A DNA stretch of 64,000 bases from the NCBI RefSeq assembly GCF_030433855.1, contig NZ_JARUXC010000002.1, positions 310,001 to 374,000 on the forward strand, in the 5' to 3' direction. Within the stretch, counting starts at the first letter, position 1. The number at the start of each line of letters is the position of its first letter. The position numbers were made by a program, and so were the translations under genes. The notes below the pieces were generated by a model that was not told the origin of the DNA, made no database searches, and saw only the letters and a program-made list of their open reading frames with translations. Shown piece by piece: positions 1 to 8,086 of the stretch. This stretch comes from Agreia sp. PsM10. GTDB lineage: Bacteria; Actinomycetota; Actinomycetes; Actinomycetales; Microbacteriaceae.

Positions 1-364
1 AGATGTTGTCGGCCAGCAGACTGTCGAAGCCGAGCACGTAGTGGCTGATATACAGGCAGGCCAGCCCGATGAGCATCCCACCGAGTGACACGGCGACGTA
101 CTCGAGGAACTCGAGGATGAAGTTCTTGCGGCGATGATTCCGGAAAGTCCAGTACCGGTTGCCGATCCAGTTGACGATGATGGCGATCGACACGCTCGCT
201 ATCTTGGCCCCGATCGGCGACTGCCAGAAGTGATCCTCGCCGGCGACACCCACGCGCAGAAGGTTGAAGACGCCGACGTCGACGACGAATCCGATGAGGC
301 CGACGACGCCGAACTTCACACCGTAGGAGAGAACGCGAGTCCAGAGGTCGGCGGCGACGGTCAC
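1..364 (-). CDS. GtrA family membrane protein (partial, 3' end outside window)
   Basis: Read on the minus strand from a GTG at 364, the frame stays open to base 1, so about 121 residues are visible and the C-terminus is missing. It shows the GtrA pattern: a first helix (YGVKFGVVGLIGFVVDVGVF), a second helix followed by NWIGNRYWTFRN, a signature of this family, and a third helix (YVAVSLGGMLIGLACLYI). GtrA proteins are small four-helix proteins thought to flip polyprenyl-phosphate sugars across the membrane. That role fits the polyprenol-phosphate-sugar synthase at 1888 and the GT-C-like protein at 521, which point away from it. No clear ribosome-binding site precedes the GTG, and an in-frame TTG at 379 is an alternative start. 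Confidence 0.85.
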   Translation of the reverse strand, partial: MTVAADLWTRVLSYGVKFGVVGLIGFVVDVGVFNLLRVGVAGEDHFWQSPIGAKIASVSIAIIVNWIGNRYWTFRNHRRKNFILEFLEYVAVSLGGMLIGLACLYISHYVLGFDSLLADNI

Positions 365-520
365 TATCCGATGTGGCAAGGTCGTTCCGGTTCTTCTCGT
401 GTTGTCGAACGGCGACCGTGGCCCGATCGTCGGTTTCTCAGTGTAGATGGGGTGCTGCACATCGACGGGCGATCCCGCGCCTGATGCGCGGGAGTGGCGC
501 TCGTCGAACCTCATGTGAGA

Positions 521-1891
521 ATGCTCTCTGTGTCTATGAGCAGAGTGGCCGATCCGCGCGCCGAGGCCGGAGCGGCAGACCGGCTCCCTCCTCACGTCGC
601 GCTGCTGCGCAATGATGCGGTCATCACGGTTGCCGTCGCCATTGCAGCCGCTCTCCTGTGCCTCGGTCGGTTGCCCGCTGGAGTCCGGGGCGTCCTCTGG
701 GCAGAAGACGGACGGAACTTTCTCGAGGACCGTCTTCGGCTCGGGCCGTGGAACGCAGTCTTCGACGTCTACGAAGGCTACGTCCACATCGTTCCTCGGC
801 TCTTGACCGACGTCGCGGTGTCTGCATTTCCGATAGATCGTTTCGCCGAGACGGCGGCATTGCTGGCGTCCCTGACATTCGGCGTCATCGCGGGTCTGGT
901 GTACGTGTGCAGCCGGGATCTGATTCGAAGCCGGGCATTCCGGGTACTGCTCGCGATGATCACTGTCCTGGCCCCGGTGCTGCCGCTTGAAATTCTGGGC
1001 AATTTCGCCAACGTGCACTGGGGCTTCCTCTGGCTCGCCCCATGGCTGCTTCTCTACAGGCCGAGAACCTGGATAGGCGCATCTGCGCTCGGTATCGTCG
1101 CACTGGTCGGGGGACTCACCGAGATTCAGATGCTTCTGTTCCTGCCTCTCGCGATCGTCCACGTGAAGTGGCCGAAGGCCTGGCTTGTCGCAGTGGCGAC
1201 CGCGATCGGCGTCGCCGTGCAGATCGTGGCGACGGTCACGAGTCCGAGAACTCCCAACGTGGAGATCAAGCCAGGCCCGCTCGACATCGCGGTGGGGTAT
1301 GTCGAGCTTCCGATCCTCGGGGCCTTCGAGGGGCATTCGGCTCGGATACAGAGCGCGCTCCTCGAGGGCGGCTTCGGGGTCGCCATCATCAACGCGCTCG
1401 TCGCGATCGTTGTCATCGGCTTCGCACTGACTCCGGTCTTCACGGCGACGGGTCTCAACCGATTCGTGCCCGTCATCCTGGTCGGAGCTTCGTTGATCGC
1501 CTGGGGGGCTGCCCTCTGGCTGAACCCCGGCCCCACATGGCAGTATGCCGACCTCGATTCCGAGACCTTGCAGGGATTCAGGATCACGCGGTACGTCGCT
1601 GTTCCCTCGATGCTGCTGCTCGGGGCAGTCGTCGTGGCGGCTGCACAGGCGTTCCATAGAGGCGGCCGCGCTCGGTTCGTGGCGGGACTCGCCATAGGGA
1701 TCGTGGCCATGGGCTTCATCGGCAGCTATCACCTGGACGCCATCAGACGTGACGGCGGGCCCCAGTGGTCGACGTCGATCGACCAGGCACGAAACACATG
1801 CGAGAGTGGACTCGTTCCGGCACCGATCGAGATCGCCCCTCCGACGTGGACGGTCGACATCACGTGCGATGACATCGAGCAAAACCGGTGA
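521..1891 (+). CDS. Polytopic membrane protein, GT-C-like glycosyltransferase
   Basis: A protein of about 456 aa with roughly ten hydrophobic helices, the first starting about 30 residues from the N-terminus. The first periplasmic loop carries an acidic AEDG motif just after helix 1. That is where GT-C enzymes keep the catalytic acidic residue that uses a polyprenyl-phosphate sugar. Its last base pairs overlap the GT2 synthase at 1888 (GTGA overlap), and a GtrA-like flippase lies divergently upstream, so a Gtr-type glycosylation module is the natural reading. I do not recognise a specific family. The start is uncertain: GTG 494, ATG 521 and ATG 536 are in frame and none has a strong ribosome-binding site. 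The GC content looks lower than in the following genes, which may mark acquired DNA. Confidence 0.7.
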   Translation: MLSVSMSRVADPRAEAGAADRLPPHVALLRNDAVITVAVAIAAALLCLGRLPAGVRGVLWAEDGRNFLEDRLRLGPWNAVFDVYEGYVHIVPRLLTDVAVSAFPIDRFAETAALLASLTFGVIAGLVYVCSRDLIRSRAFRVLLAMITVLAPVLPLEILGNFANVHWGFLWLAPWLLLYRPRTWIGASALGIVALVGGLTEIQMLLFLPLAIVHVKWPKAWLVAVATAIGVAVQIVATVTSPRTPNVEIKPGPLDIAVGYVELPILGAFEGHSARIQSALLEGGFGVAIINALVAIVVIGFALTPVFTATGLNRFVPVILVGASLIAWGAALWLNPGPTWQYADLDSETLQGFRITRYVAVPSMLLLGAVVVAAAQAFHRGGRARFVAGLAIGIVAMGFIGSYHLDAIRRDGGPQWSTSIDQARNTCESGLVPAPIEIAPPTWTVDITCDDIEQNR

Positions 1892-2622
1892 CCGCGCTCG
1901 TGATCCTGCCGACCTTCAACGAGGCCGGCAACCTCGACTGGATCCTCGACCGGCTTGCCGCATCCGTCCCCGCCGCTCACGTTCTGGTCGTCGACGACGC
2001 CAGTTCGGACGGCACCGGCGATCTGGCCGACCGTCGGGCAGCCGACGACCCGCGTGTCCATGTCATCCATCGTGCGGGCAAACTCGGGCTGGGCTCGGCG
2101 TACATCGCCGGGTTCGGCTGGGGCATCGAGCACGGGTTCGACACGCTGGTCGAGATGGATGCCGACGGCTCGCATCCGCCGGAGTCGCTGCCGGCCATGC
2201 TGGCCCTTCACGAGGGCGGGCGGGCCGATCTGGTGATCGGGTCGCGGTGGGTGCCCGGCGGATCGGTCGTGAACTGGCCGCGCAGCCGCCAGCTGCTGAG
2301 TCGGGCGGGCAACGCCTATGCCCGGTTCATGCTGCGACTGGCGGTGAAGGACGTGACGGCCGGATTCCGCGTCTACTCTGCGTCGGACATCGCGGCAATG
2401 GATCTCGACGGAGTCGACTCGAAGGGCTATTGCTTTCAAGTCGACATGACGCTCCGGCTCCTCGACGCGGGCGGTCGGGTCGTAGAGCACCCGATCGAGT
2501 TCCGAGAACGTGAGCGCGGCGAATCGAAGATGAGTCGCGCGATCGTGGTCGAGGCGATGATGCGGGTCACACTCTGGGGCGTGCAGCGGCCTTTCCGCCG
2601 TGCAGCGCCGCCGCGCTCCTAA
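1888..2622 (+). CDS. Polyprenol monophosphomannose synthase-like GT2
   Basis: A 244-aa cytosolic family 2 glycosyltransferase closely resembling dolichol/polyprenol-phosphate mannose synthases. Visible motifs are VILPTFNEAGNL (residues 5-16), VVDDASSDGT (34-43), the metal-binding DAD (91-93) in EMDADGSHPP, VIGSRWVPGG (116-125) and KDVTAGFRVY (154-163). There is no C-terminal membrane anchor, as in the catalytic domain of mycobacterial Ppm1. It should move a sugar from a nucleotide donor to polyprenyl phosphate, feeding the GT-C-like protein encoded just upstream. The GTG start overlaps the upstream stop by four bases, so the two are translationally coupled. Its stop codon overlaps the stop of the convergent gene at 2619 (CTAA). 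Mannose is the best guess for the sugar, but glucose is possible in Gtr-type loci. Confidence 0.85.
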   Translation: MTALVILPTFNEAGNLDWILDRLAASVPAAHVLVVDDASSDGTGDLADRRAADDPRVHVIHRAGKLGLGSAYIAGFGWGIEHGFDTLVEMDADGSHPPESLPAMLALHEGGRADLVIGSRWVPGGSVVNWPRSRQLLSRAGNAYARFMLRLAVKDVTAGFRVYSASDIAAMDLDGVDSKGYCFQVDMTLRLLDAGGRVVEHPIEFRERERGESKMSRAIVVEAMMRVTLWGVQRPFRRAAPPRS

Positions 2623-3929
2623 GCGCCGGCCCGAGGCAGCTCCACGGTCGGCGGCTTCAACGCGAGCCCCTGTCGCCAGCTGAGCGAGTGCGCCGCCTTC
2701 ACCATGCACATCACGAAGAACATCCACCCGTACTCCACGAGCATGGCGCTCTCCGCGGCGCTCGTCACGAGCAGCACGATGAGGATGAGCGCCGGCCACA
2801 TGTAGATGACGCTCTTCTTCGACGTGGCCAGAATCCAGGAGCGCACCAGCGCCAGTCCCACCATGCCCACGAAGATCGCGAGGCCGATCAGCCCGACCTG
2901 GAAGTAGACGTCGATGAAGGCGTTCAGCCCCGACGTGTGCTGCCGGTTCCCCACGAAGTCGAGGGCGAAGAACGGCGACACATTGGGCCGCCACAGGCCC
3001 ACCCAGCCCCAGCCCTCGAGCTGGTTGTAGTCGATCAGGTTCGACAGCTGGTTCCAGATCTCGAGCCTGTAGGTGAACTCGGCCCGAGCGCCGACGATGG
3101 CGAGGATGCGCGTGCGCACGAAGTAGGCGCTGATCGTTCCGATCACCAGGATGACCAGCATTCCGATCTGCAGGCTGCGGCGCAGCTCGGGCCTCGCCCG
3201 GCGCAGCGCGAGAACGGCCAGCGCGGCCACGAGCACGATCACGGCGACGCCCAGCGAGATGGGGGAGCGGGAGCCGATGAGAAGCACCCCGGCCAGAATG
3301 ATCGAGTACAGGCTCAGGCCGCGTTGCACCGACCGCGTGTTGCGCTCGACCAGAAAAGTGACGAGCGCGATCAGGGCGATGAAGCCCAGCATGTTGCGCG
3401 ATCCGAAGATGCCCTGCAGTGGCCCGCCGTCGTCGAGGTTGCCCTGGATGCGCAGGAACGCGATCGGCAGATCGAGCAGCAGGCCCGACAGGATCTCGAG
3501 CGCCAGCGACGCCGTCAGCAGCACGCGCATGACATCGCCGACCGCCCGCACGATCTGGATGAGATCGCGCACGAGCGCGACGTACAGCGCCAGGAACGAG
3601 AACGTGAGCTGGTAGACGACGCCCGTGATGCTCGATGCCTGGTACCTGCTCCACACGATCGTGATGGCGCACCAGCCCAGAAAGACGAGGAGCGACAGGG
3701 GCAGCACGCCGTGCCAGTCGAGATCCTTGCGGCGGGCCACCAGGGAGACGGTCGCGAGCACGACGAGGGTGCTCAGGATGCCGACCAGCCCGGCCCAGCC
3801 CATCGTCGCCTTGATGACGTGCACGGAGAGCGCCGATCCGATGGCGGCCACCGACAGCACGGCCGAGAACCGCGGCGAGCCGAAGATCGCGGCGACCACC
3901 GCCCATCCGGGGTGCTCGGAGATCCTCAC
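2619..3929 (-). CDS. O-antigen ligase family membrane protein (copy 2)
   Basis: A 436-aa polytopic protein of the O-antigen ligase/Wzy_C type. The conserved central part reads GSRNMLGFIAL (the RN pair is typical), then the large periplasmic loop with GWGWVGLW and LNAFIDVYFQVG, followed by C-terminal helices. Such proteins transfer or polymerise lipid-linked glycans on the outer face of the membrane. It is the downstream paralog of the protein at 3926-5302 and overlaps it by an ATGA, so both are made from one mRNA. In a Gram-positive actinobacterium the acceptor is unlikely to be lipid A; a wall glycan or secreted polysaccharide is more likely. The exact substrate cannot be told from sequence. 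Confidence 0.8.
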   Translation of the reverse strand: MRISEHPGWAVVAAIFGSPRFSAVLSVAAIGSALSVHVIKATMGWAGLVGILSTLVVLATVSLVARRKDLDWHGVLPLSLLVFLGWCAITIVWSRYQASSITGVVYQLTFSFLALYVALVRDLIQIVRAVGDVMRVLLTASLALEILSGLLLDLPIAFLRIQGNLDDGGPLQGIFGSRNMLGFIALIALVTFLVERNTRSVQRGLSLYSIILAGVLLIGSRSPISLGVAVIVLVAALAVLALRRARPELRRSLQIGMLVILVIGTISAYFVRTRILAIVGARAEFTYRLEIWNQLSNLIDYNQLEGWGWVGLWRPNVSPFFALDFVGNRQHTSGLNAFIDVYFQVGLIGLAIFVGMVGLALVRSWILATSKKSVIYMWPALILIVLLVTSAAESAMLVEYGWMFFVMCMVKAAHSLSWRQGLALKPPTVELPRAGA

Positions 3930-5302
3930 CTCGCGAGGCCGACCCGTCGCAGCCGCACCGGCGCGTCCGATTCGACGGGGCCGCCGTCGGGCACGGTCAG
4001 ATCGATTCCGGTGGCGCCCACGTCGAGTCGGGTCTTCAGCGCCATCAGCGCCAGGAGCGCGAACCCGCCTTCGACGAGCATGCGCGATTCGACGAACGAC
4101 TGGGCGACCAGGAGCGTGAGGATGAGGGCCGGGAGCAAAGTGACCGGAACGAACGGAACGGCCGTACCCCGGGCATCCAGTTGCTCATCGACCGCGAACC
4201 ACCACGACCGCCAGCACGCGCCGACGACCGCCCCGATGAACAGCACGAGGCCCACGATGCCGAGCTGCAGCCACACGTCGAGCCAGGCGTTGTGCGCCTG
4301 AAGGTAGGTCACGCCCTTGCGCTCGGCGAGGTGGGTGAACGGCTCGACCCAGGGCACCCAGTAGCTGACCCAGCCCCAGCCGAACGCTGGACGCTGCTGG
4401 GCGAGCCCGGTCACGGCGTTCCAGATGTCGAGGCGACCCGTGAGGTCGGAGCTCTTGCCGAAGAGCCGCAGGATCTGCGACGAGAACGCTCCCACCAGAA
4501 CCGCGATCGCGGCGATGCCGGCAGCGCTCGAGACGAGAACGACCCGGCGCTGCCTCGCGTTCGACCGTCGCATCAGAATCAGGATGCCTGCGGCTGCGGC
4601 CACGACGACGAGCACGGCGATGGCCGTGGTCGAGCGGGTGAGCGCCAGTGTGGCGACCGCCACGGCGAACCACGAGTAGGAGCGTGCACGGCCCAGCGAC
4701 CTCGACGTGAACTCGAGGAAGAGGCAGACGAGCGCGATCACGGCGACGAACGCCAGCAGGTTGCGGTTGCCGACGATGCCCTGGATGGGGTCTCCCGTGA
4801 AGAGATGAGCCTGGCTCCAGAAGAAGGCGTCGGGCAGCTTTCCGCTGCCGTAGTCGACCCAGAACGGAATGATCGGGCGGCGCACGAACACGGCCACGAC
4901 GAACTCGAAGAGCAGTGACAGGCCGAGGATCCAGCGGGTCGCGCGGCCGAGGGCGGTGAGGATGCGCGGCCACGACATCGAGGTGGCGAAGAAGATCGCC
5001 GCGATCACGGGGCCCGCCTGGGCGACCAGGCCGAGGAGCGTGGCCCCGGGGTAGAAGGACCACGTGATCGAGATGATCGCGAGGGCGAGGAACGCAGTGA
5101 GACCGAGCGGGACCCGACGGGGGGTGAGCTGGCGCCATCCCTTGTCACGGGTGATGAGCACCACCAGCGTGATGACGATCGCGAGGCAGAGGGCGGCGAA
5201 TCCGTACCAGCCGATGAGGTTGCGCCAGAAGTCGCCGGCGAGAAGCGTGAAGAACGTGAGCACGGCCAGCGTGGAGCGGCCGGTGCTGGTCACGGAGTTC
5301 AT
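3926..5302 (-). CDS. O-antigen ligase family membrane protein (copy 1)
   Basis: A 458-aa polytopic protein, paralogous to its downstream neighbour. It has the same RN motif (GNRNLLAFVAV) and the same large loop (GWGWVSYW, then HNAWLDVWLQLG). The chosen start is the ATG at 5302 (MNSVTSTGRS); the frame stays open further upstream, but that part crosses a repeat and codes for arginine-rich noise. It probably ligates or polymerises a lipid-linked glycan together with the second copy. The operon is separated from the acyl-CoA dehydrogenase gene by a 55-bp inverted repeat. Having two unlike copies may allow two acceptors or two steps of one pathway; this is inference. Confidence 0.8.
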   Translation of the reverse strand: MNSVTSTGRSTLAVLTFFTLLAGDFWRNLIGWYGFAALCLAIVITLVVLITRDKGWRQLTPRRVPLGLTAFLALAIISITWSFYPGATLLGLVAQAGPVIAAIFFATSMSWPRILTALGRATRWILGLSLLFEFVVAVFVRRPIIPFWVDYGSGKLPDAFFWSQAHLFTGDPIQGIVGNRNLLAFVAVIALVCLFLEFTSRSLGRARSYSWFAVAVATLALTRSTTAIAVLVVVAAAAGILILMRRSNARQRRVVLVSSAAGIAAIAVLVGAFSSQILRLFGKSSDLTGRLDIWNAVTGLAQQRPAFGWGWVSYWVPWVEPFTHLAERKGVTYLQAHNAWLDVWLQLGIVGLVLFIGAVVGACWRSWWFAVDEQLDARGTAVPFVPVTLLPALILTLLVAQSFVESRMLVEGGFALLALMALKTRLDVGATGIDLTVPDGGPVESDAPVRLRRVGLAR

Positions 5303-5321
5303 AGAGGCAAGACTACCGATG

Positions 5322-5376
5322 CTCGTTCCCTGAGCTTGTCGAAGGGATGTGCCCTTAGACAAGCTCAGGGAACGAG
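5322..5376. repeat. Palindromic intergenic repeat, copy 1
   Basis: A near-perfect hairpin. The left arm is CTCGTTCCCTGAGCTTGTC plus GAAGGG (5322-5346), the loop is 5 nt, and the right arm runs 5352-5376. The outer 19 pairs are perfect and the inner six have one mismatch. The same core occurs at 35823-35903 downstream of secA. It lies between the start of the O-antigen ligase gene and the stop of the acyl-CoA dehydrogenase gene, so it may end the dehydrogenase transcript. The core TTCCCTGAGC(T/C)TGTCGAAGGG looks like a dispersed repeat family rather than an ordinary terminator. Confidence 0.85.
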
Positions 5377-5379
5377 GTG

Positions 5380-6558
5380 TTACACGAAGGCGGCGAAGCC
5401 CGTGAGCGCGCGACCCACGATGAGCGTGTTCATCTCGCGTGTTCCCTCGTACGAGTACAGCGCCTCCGCGTCGGCGAAGTGCCGCGCGACGTCGTAGTCG
5501 AGCACGATTCCGTTGCCGCCGAGCGCCTCGCGGCACCACGCGACCGTCTCGCGCATCCGGGCCGTGGCATACGCCTTGGCGAGCGCCGAGTGCTCGTCGC
5601 GCTGGATGCCCTGATCGAGCATCTGCGAGACGCGCACGACCATGCCGAGGCTGGCCGTGATGTTGCCGATCGACTTCACGAGCAGGTCCTGGATCAGCTG
5701 GTGCGACGCGATCGGCTTGCCGAACTGCACGCGCTCCTTCGTGTACCGCAGGGCGGCCTCGTAGGCGCCGATCGAGTTGCCGACCGCGGCCCAGGCGACC
5801 TCGGCGCGGGTGAGGCGCAGCACCTTGGCGGTGTCGCGGAACGAGTTCGCGTTCTGAAGGCGCAGCGACTCGGGGATGCGCACGTCGGTGAGCGTGATGT
5901 CGGCGTTCTGCACGATGCGAAGGCTCTGCTTGTTCTCAATCTTCGTGGCGACGTAGCCGTCGGTGTCCGTGGGAACGATGAAGCCCTTCACCTGGTTGTC
6001 GGCCGTGTCCTTGGCCCAGATCACCGTGATGTCGCTGAAGGTCGCGTGCCCGATCCAGCGCTTCTCGCCGTTCAGCACCCACTCGTCGCCGTCGCGCGTA
6101 GCCGTGGTCTTGAGGCCCTGGGCGGAGTCCGAGCCCGAGGTGGGCTCGGTGAGGCCGAACGCGCCGACGATCTCTCCCGCCGCCATCCGGGGCAGCCACT
6201 CTGCGCGCTGCTCATCGGAACCCGTGACGCTGATGGCGCCCATGGCGAGTCCGTTCTGCACGCCCACGTGGGTGGCGACGGATGCGTCGATGCGGCCGAG
6301 TTCGAGGGCGACGAAGCCGCGGAAGACGGCTGAATTCTCGAACGGCTTCGTCTCGTCCCAGCCGAAGCGGTAGACGTCGAGGTCGGCGAGGCCCTTGACG
6401 ATCTCGTGCGGGAACGTCGCCTTCTCCCAGTGCCCGTTGACGACCGGCTTGACCTCGTTCTCGAGGTAGCGGCGGATGCCGGCGAGGGCATCCTTCTCCT
6501 GGTCGGTCAGCATCGACTCGTAGCCGTAGAAGTCGCTCGCGAGAGGTTCCAATGACAT
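5380..6558 (-). CDS. Acyl-CoA dehydrogenase, glutaryl-CoA dehydrogenase-like
   Basis: A 392-aa flavoprotein of the acyl-CoA dehydrogenase family. The FAD/substrate motif FGLTEPTSGSDS and the C-terminal YEGTREMNTLIVGRALTGF are clear, with catalytic glutamate about residue 371. The tail (YEGT, then GRALTGFAAF) is closest in memory to glutaryl-CoA dehydrogenases, which oxidise and decarboxylate glutaryl-CoA from lysine or tryptophan breakdown. The start at 6558 is set by a GGAG about eight bases upstream; an upstream in-frame start at 6597 lacks this. It stands alone, diverging from manA. Glutaryl-CoA specificity is inferred from these end motifs only; a general acyl-CoA dehydrogenase is the alternative. 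Confidence 0.8.
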   Translation of the reverse strand: MSLEPLASDFYGYESMLTDQEKDALAGIRRYLENEVKPVVNGHWEKATFPHEIVKGLADLDVYRFGWDETKPFENSAVFRGFVALELGRIDASVATHVGVQNGLAMGAISVTGSDEQRAEWLPRMAAGEIVGAFGLTEPTSGSDSAQGLKTTATRDGDEWVLNGEKRWIGHATFSDITVIWAKDTADNQVKGFIVPTDTDGYVATKIENKQSLRIVQNADITLTDVRIPESLRLQNANSFRDTAKVLRLTRAEVAWAAVGNSIGAYEAALRYTKERVQFGKPIASHQLIQDLLVKSIGNITASLGMVVRVSQMLDQGIQRDEHSALAKAYATARMRETVAWCREALGGNGIVLDYDVARHFADAEALYSYEGTREMNTLIVGRALTGFAAFV

Positions 6559-6735
6559 GTGTGCTCCATTGCTCAGGGGTGTTCGGGTGCAACTCAATCA
6601 GCGAGGCCGTCGCCGCTCCAACTGATTGGTAGTTTGGGCTAAGACTCGGCAGGCCGCGCCGGGCGACGTTGTAGGTCGCTCATAATGCTGCCCCCGGGCC
6701 GTGCTCCTCGCAGATTTCCCAGAAAGGCGCCCGAC

Positions 6736-7968
6736 GTGTTCGTTGGCATCACCAATACTCCCCGTGACTACTCGTGGGGGTCCACGACGGCGATCGCCGA
6801 ACTGCTCGGAATCCCGTCGACCGGAGGGCCGCAGGCCGAGCTCTGGCTGGGAGCGCACCCCGGATCCCCGGCGCGCATCATCGACGGATCCATGCGTCAT
6901 GGCGTCGATGACCTCGCCGAGTGGATCGCGGATGACAGGGAGGTGGCCATCGGGGGGCACGCGCAGCTGCCGTTCCTGCTGAAGATCCTCGCCGCCGACG
7001 GGCCGCTGTCGTTGCAGGCGCATCCCTCGCTGGAGCGGGCCCGGCAGGGGTTCGACGCCGAGAACGCCGCGGGCATCCCGCTCGACGCCCCCAATCGCAA
7101 TTACAAGGACCCGCTGCACAAGCCCGAGGTCATCGTCGCCCTGAGCGAGACCTTCGACGCCCTGTGCGGGTTCCGGCCCGTGGCCGAGATCCGCGACATC
7201 GTCGCGCTGCTCGAGAAGTGGGACACAGAATCGGATGCCCCGGCGCCGGCCGTTCTCGCCCCTCTCGCCGCGCGGGCGCGCGCCGACGGAGACGACGGCG
7301 AGATTCTCCGCTCGCTGGTGGAATGGCTGCTGGGTGGTTCTGAGGAGGTCGCGGCGCTCGTGAGCCGGGTCTCAGCGCTCGCGGAGGAGAACGAGCCCGC
7401 GGCAGCGGGGGAGTATGCGGCGTCGCTGCAGACCGTGCGCGACCTGGCGGTCGAGTACCCCGGAGATCCGGGGATCGTCACCTCCCTGCTGCTCAACAGA
7501 GTGACCCTCTCGGCCGGCGAGGCGCTGTATCTGCCGGCCGGCAACATCCATGCGTACCTGGAGGGGCTCGGCGTCGAGCTGATGGCGGCCTCCGACAACG
7601 TGCTGCGGGGCGGCCTCACGCCGAAGTACATCGACGTGCCAGAGCTGCTGTCGGTGCTCGACTTCGAATCGCTGCCCGTTCCGTACCTGCGACCCACGTT
7701 CCCCTCGGAGGGTGTGGAGGAGTTCCGGCCGGGCGTGCCCGACTTCGTGCTGGTGCGCATCCATACCCGGCTCAACGAGCGCGCGGCGTATCGGCCCGAT
7801 GGCGCGGCGATCGCGATCTGCACGGCAGGGTCCTTCGAGATCCACGGCGAACGCAGTGACACGACCCTCGAGCGGGGCCAGTCGGTGTTCATCACGCCTG
7901 AGGAGGGTGCGATCACGTTCACGGGAGTGGGCACGGTCTTCTTGGCGGCTCCGGGCGCTCCCGCCTAG
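6736..7968 (+). CDS. manA: Mannose-6-phosphate isomerase, class I
   Basis: A 410-aa type I phosphomannose isomerase, interconverting fructose-6-P and mannose-6-P in the cytosol as the entry to GDP-mannose. The zinc site is visible: Q94 and H96 in SLQAHPS, E131 in KDPLHKPEVIVALS, and a later histidine in YLPAGNIHAYLEG. The start is GTG 6736 (VFVGITNTPRDYSWGS) because AGAAAGG lies eight bases upstream; the frame is open further upstream but that stretch is poor. It would supply mannose for the polyprenol-phosphate-mannose-like synthase at 1888. In mycobacteria manA lies near whiB2 as well. A CATAAT at 6681-6686 may be part of its promoter. Confidence 0.93.
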   Translation: MFVGITNTPRDYSWGSTTAIAELLGIPSTGGPQAELWLGAHPGSPARIIDGSMRHGVDDLAEWIADDREVAIGGHAQLPFLLKILAADGPLSLQAHPSLERARQGFDAENAAGIPLDAPNRNYKDPLHKPEVIVALSETFDALCGFRPVAEIRDIVALLEKWDTESDAPAPAVLAPLAARARADGDDGEILRSLVEWLLGGSEEVAALVSRVSALAEENEPAAAGEYAASLQTVRDLAVEYPGDPGIVTSLLLNRVTLSAGEALYLPAGNIHAYLEGLGVELMAASDNVLRGGLTPKYIDVPELLSVLDFESLPVPYLRPTFPSEGVEEFRPGVPDFVLVRIHTRLNERAAYRPDGAAIAICTAGSFEIHGERSDTTLERGQSVFITPEEGAITFTGVGTVFLAAPGAPA

Positions 7969-7997
7969 CAGCATCGGTCCTCGGCGACCCAACCGGT

Positions 7998-8086
7998 CCA
8001 ACTGAGGACATTGTGCATTGGGCCGCGGCGTAGTCCCTGCTTCCCGGGGAACCTTCGCGGACGAAATGAGATTTGTCCTCAGTTGG
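7998..8086. repeat. 89-bp terminal-inverted-repeat element, copy A
   Basis: Bounded by a perfect 13-bp inverted repeat: CCAACTGAGGACA (7998-8010) and its reverse complement (8074-8086). The interior is unlike that of copy B except near the ends. The right end contains the stop codon (TGA, 8079-8081) of the neighbouring AbiEi/DUF559-type gene. The total length equals that of copy B (9158-9246). Confidence 0.85.

Noticed and set aside
2688-4301. A 537-residue plus-strand open frame
   Set aside because: Antisense to both O-antigen ligase genes; composition is His/Asp/Arg-rich, typical of a shadow.
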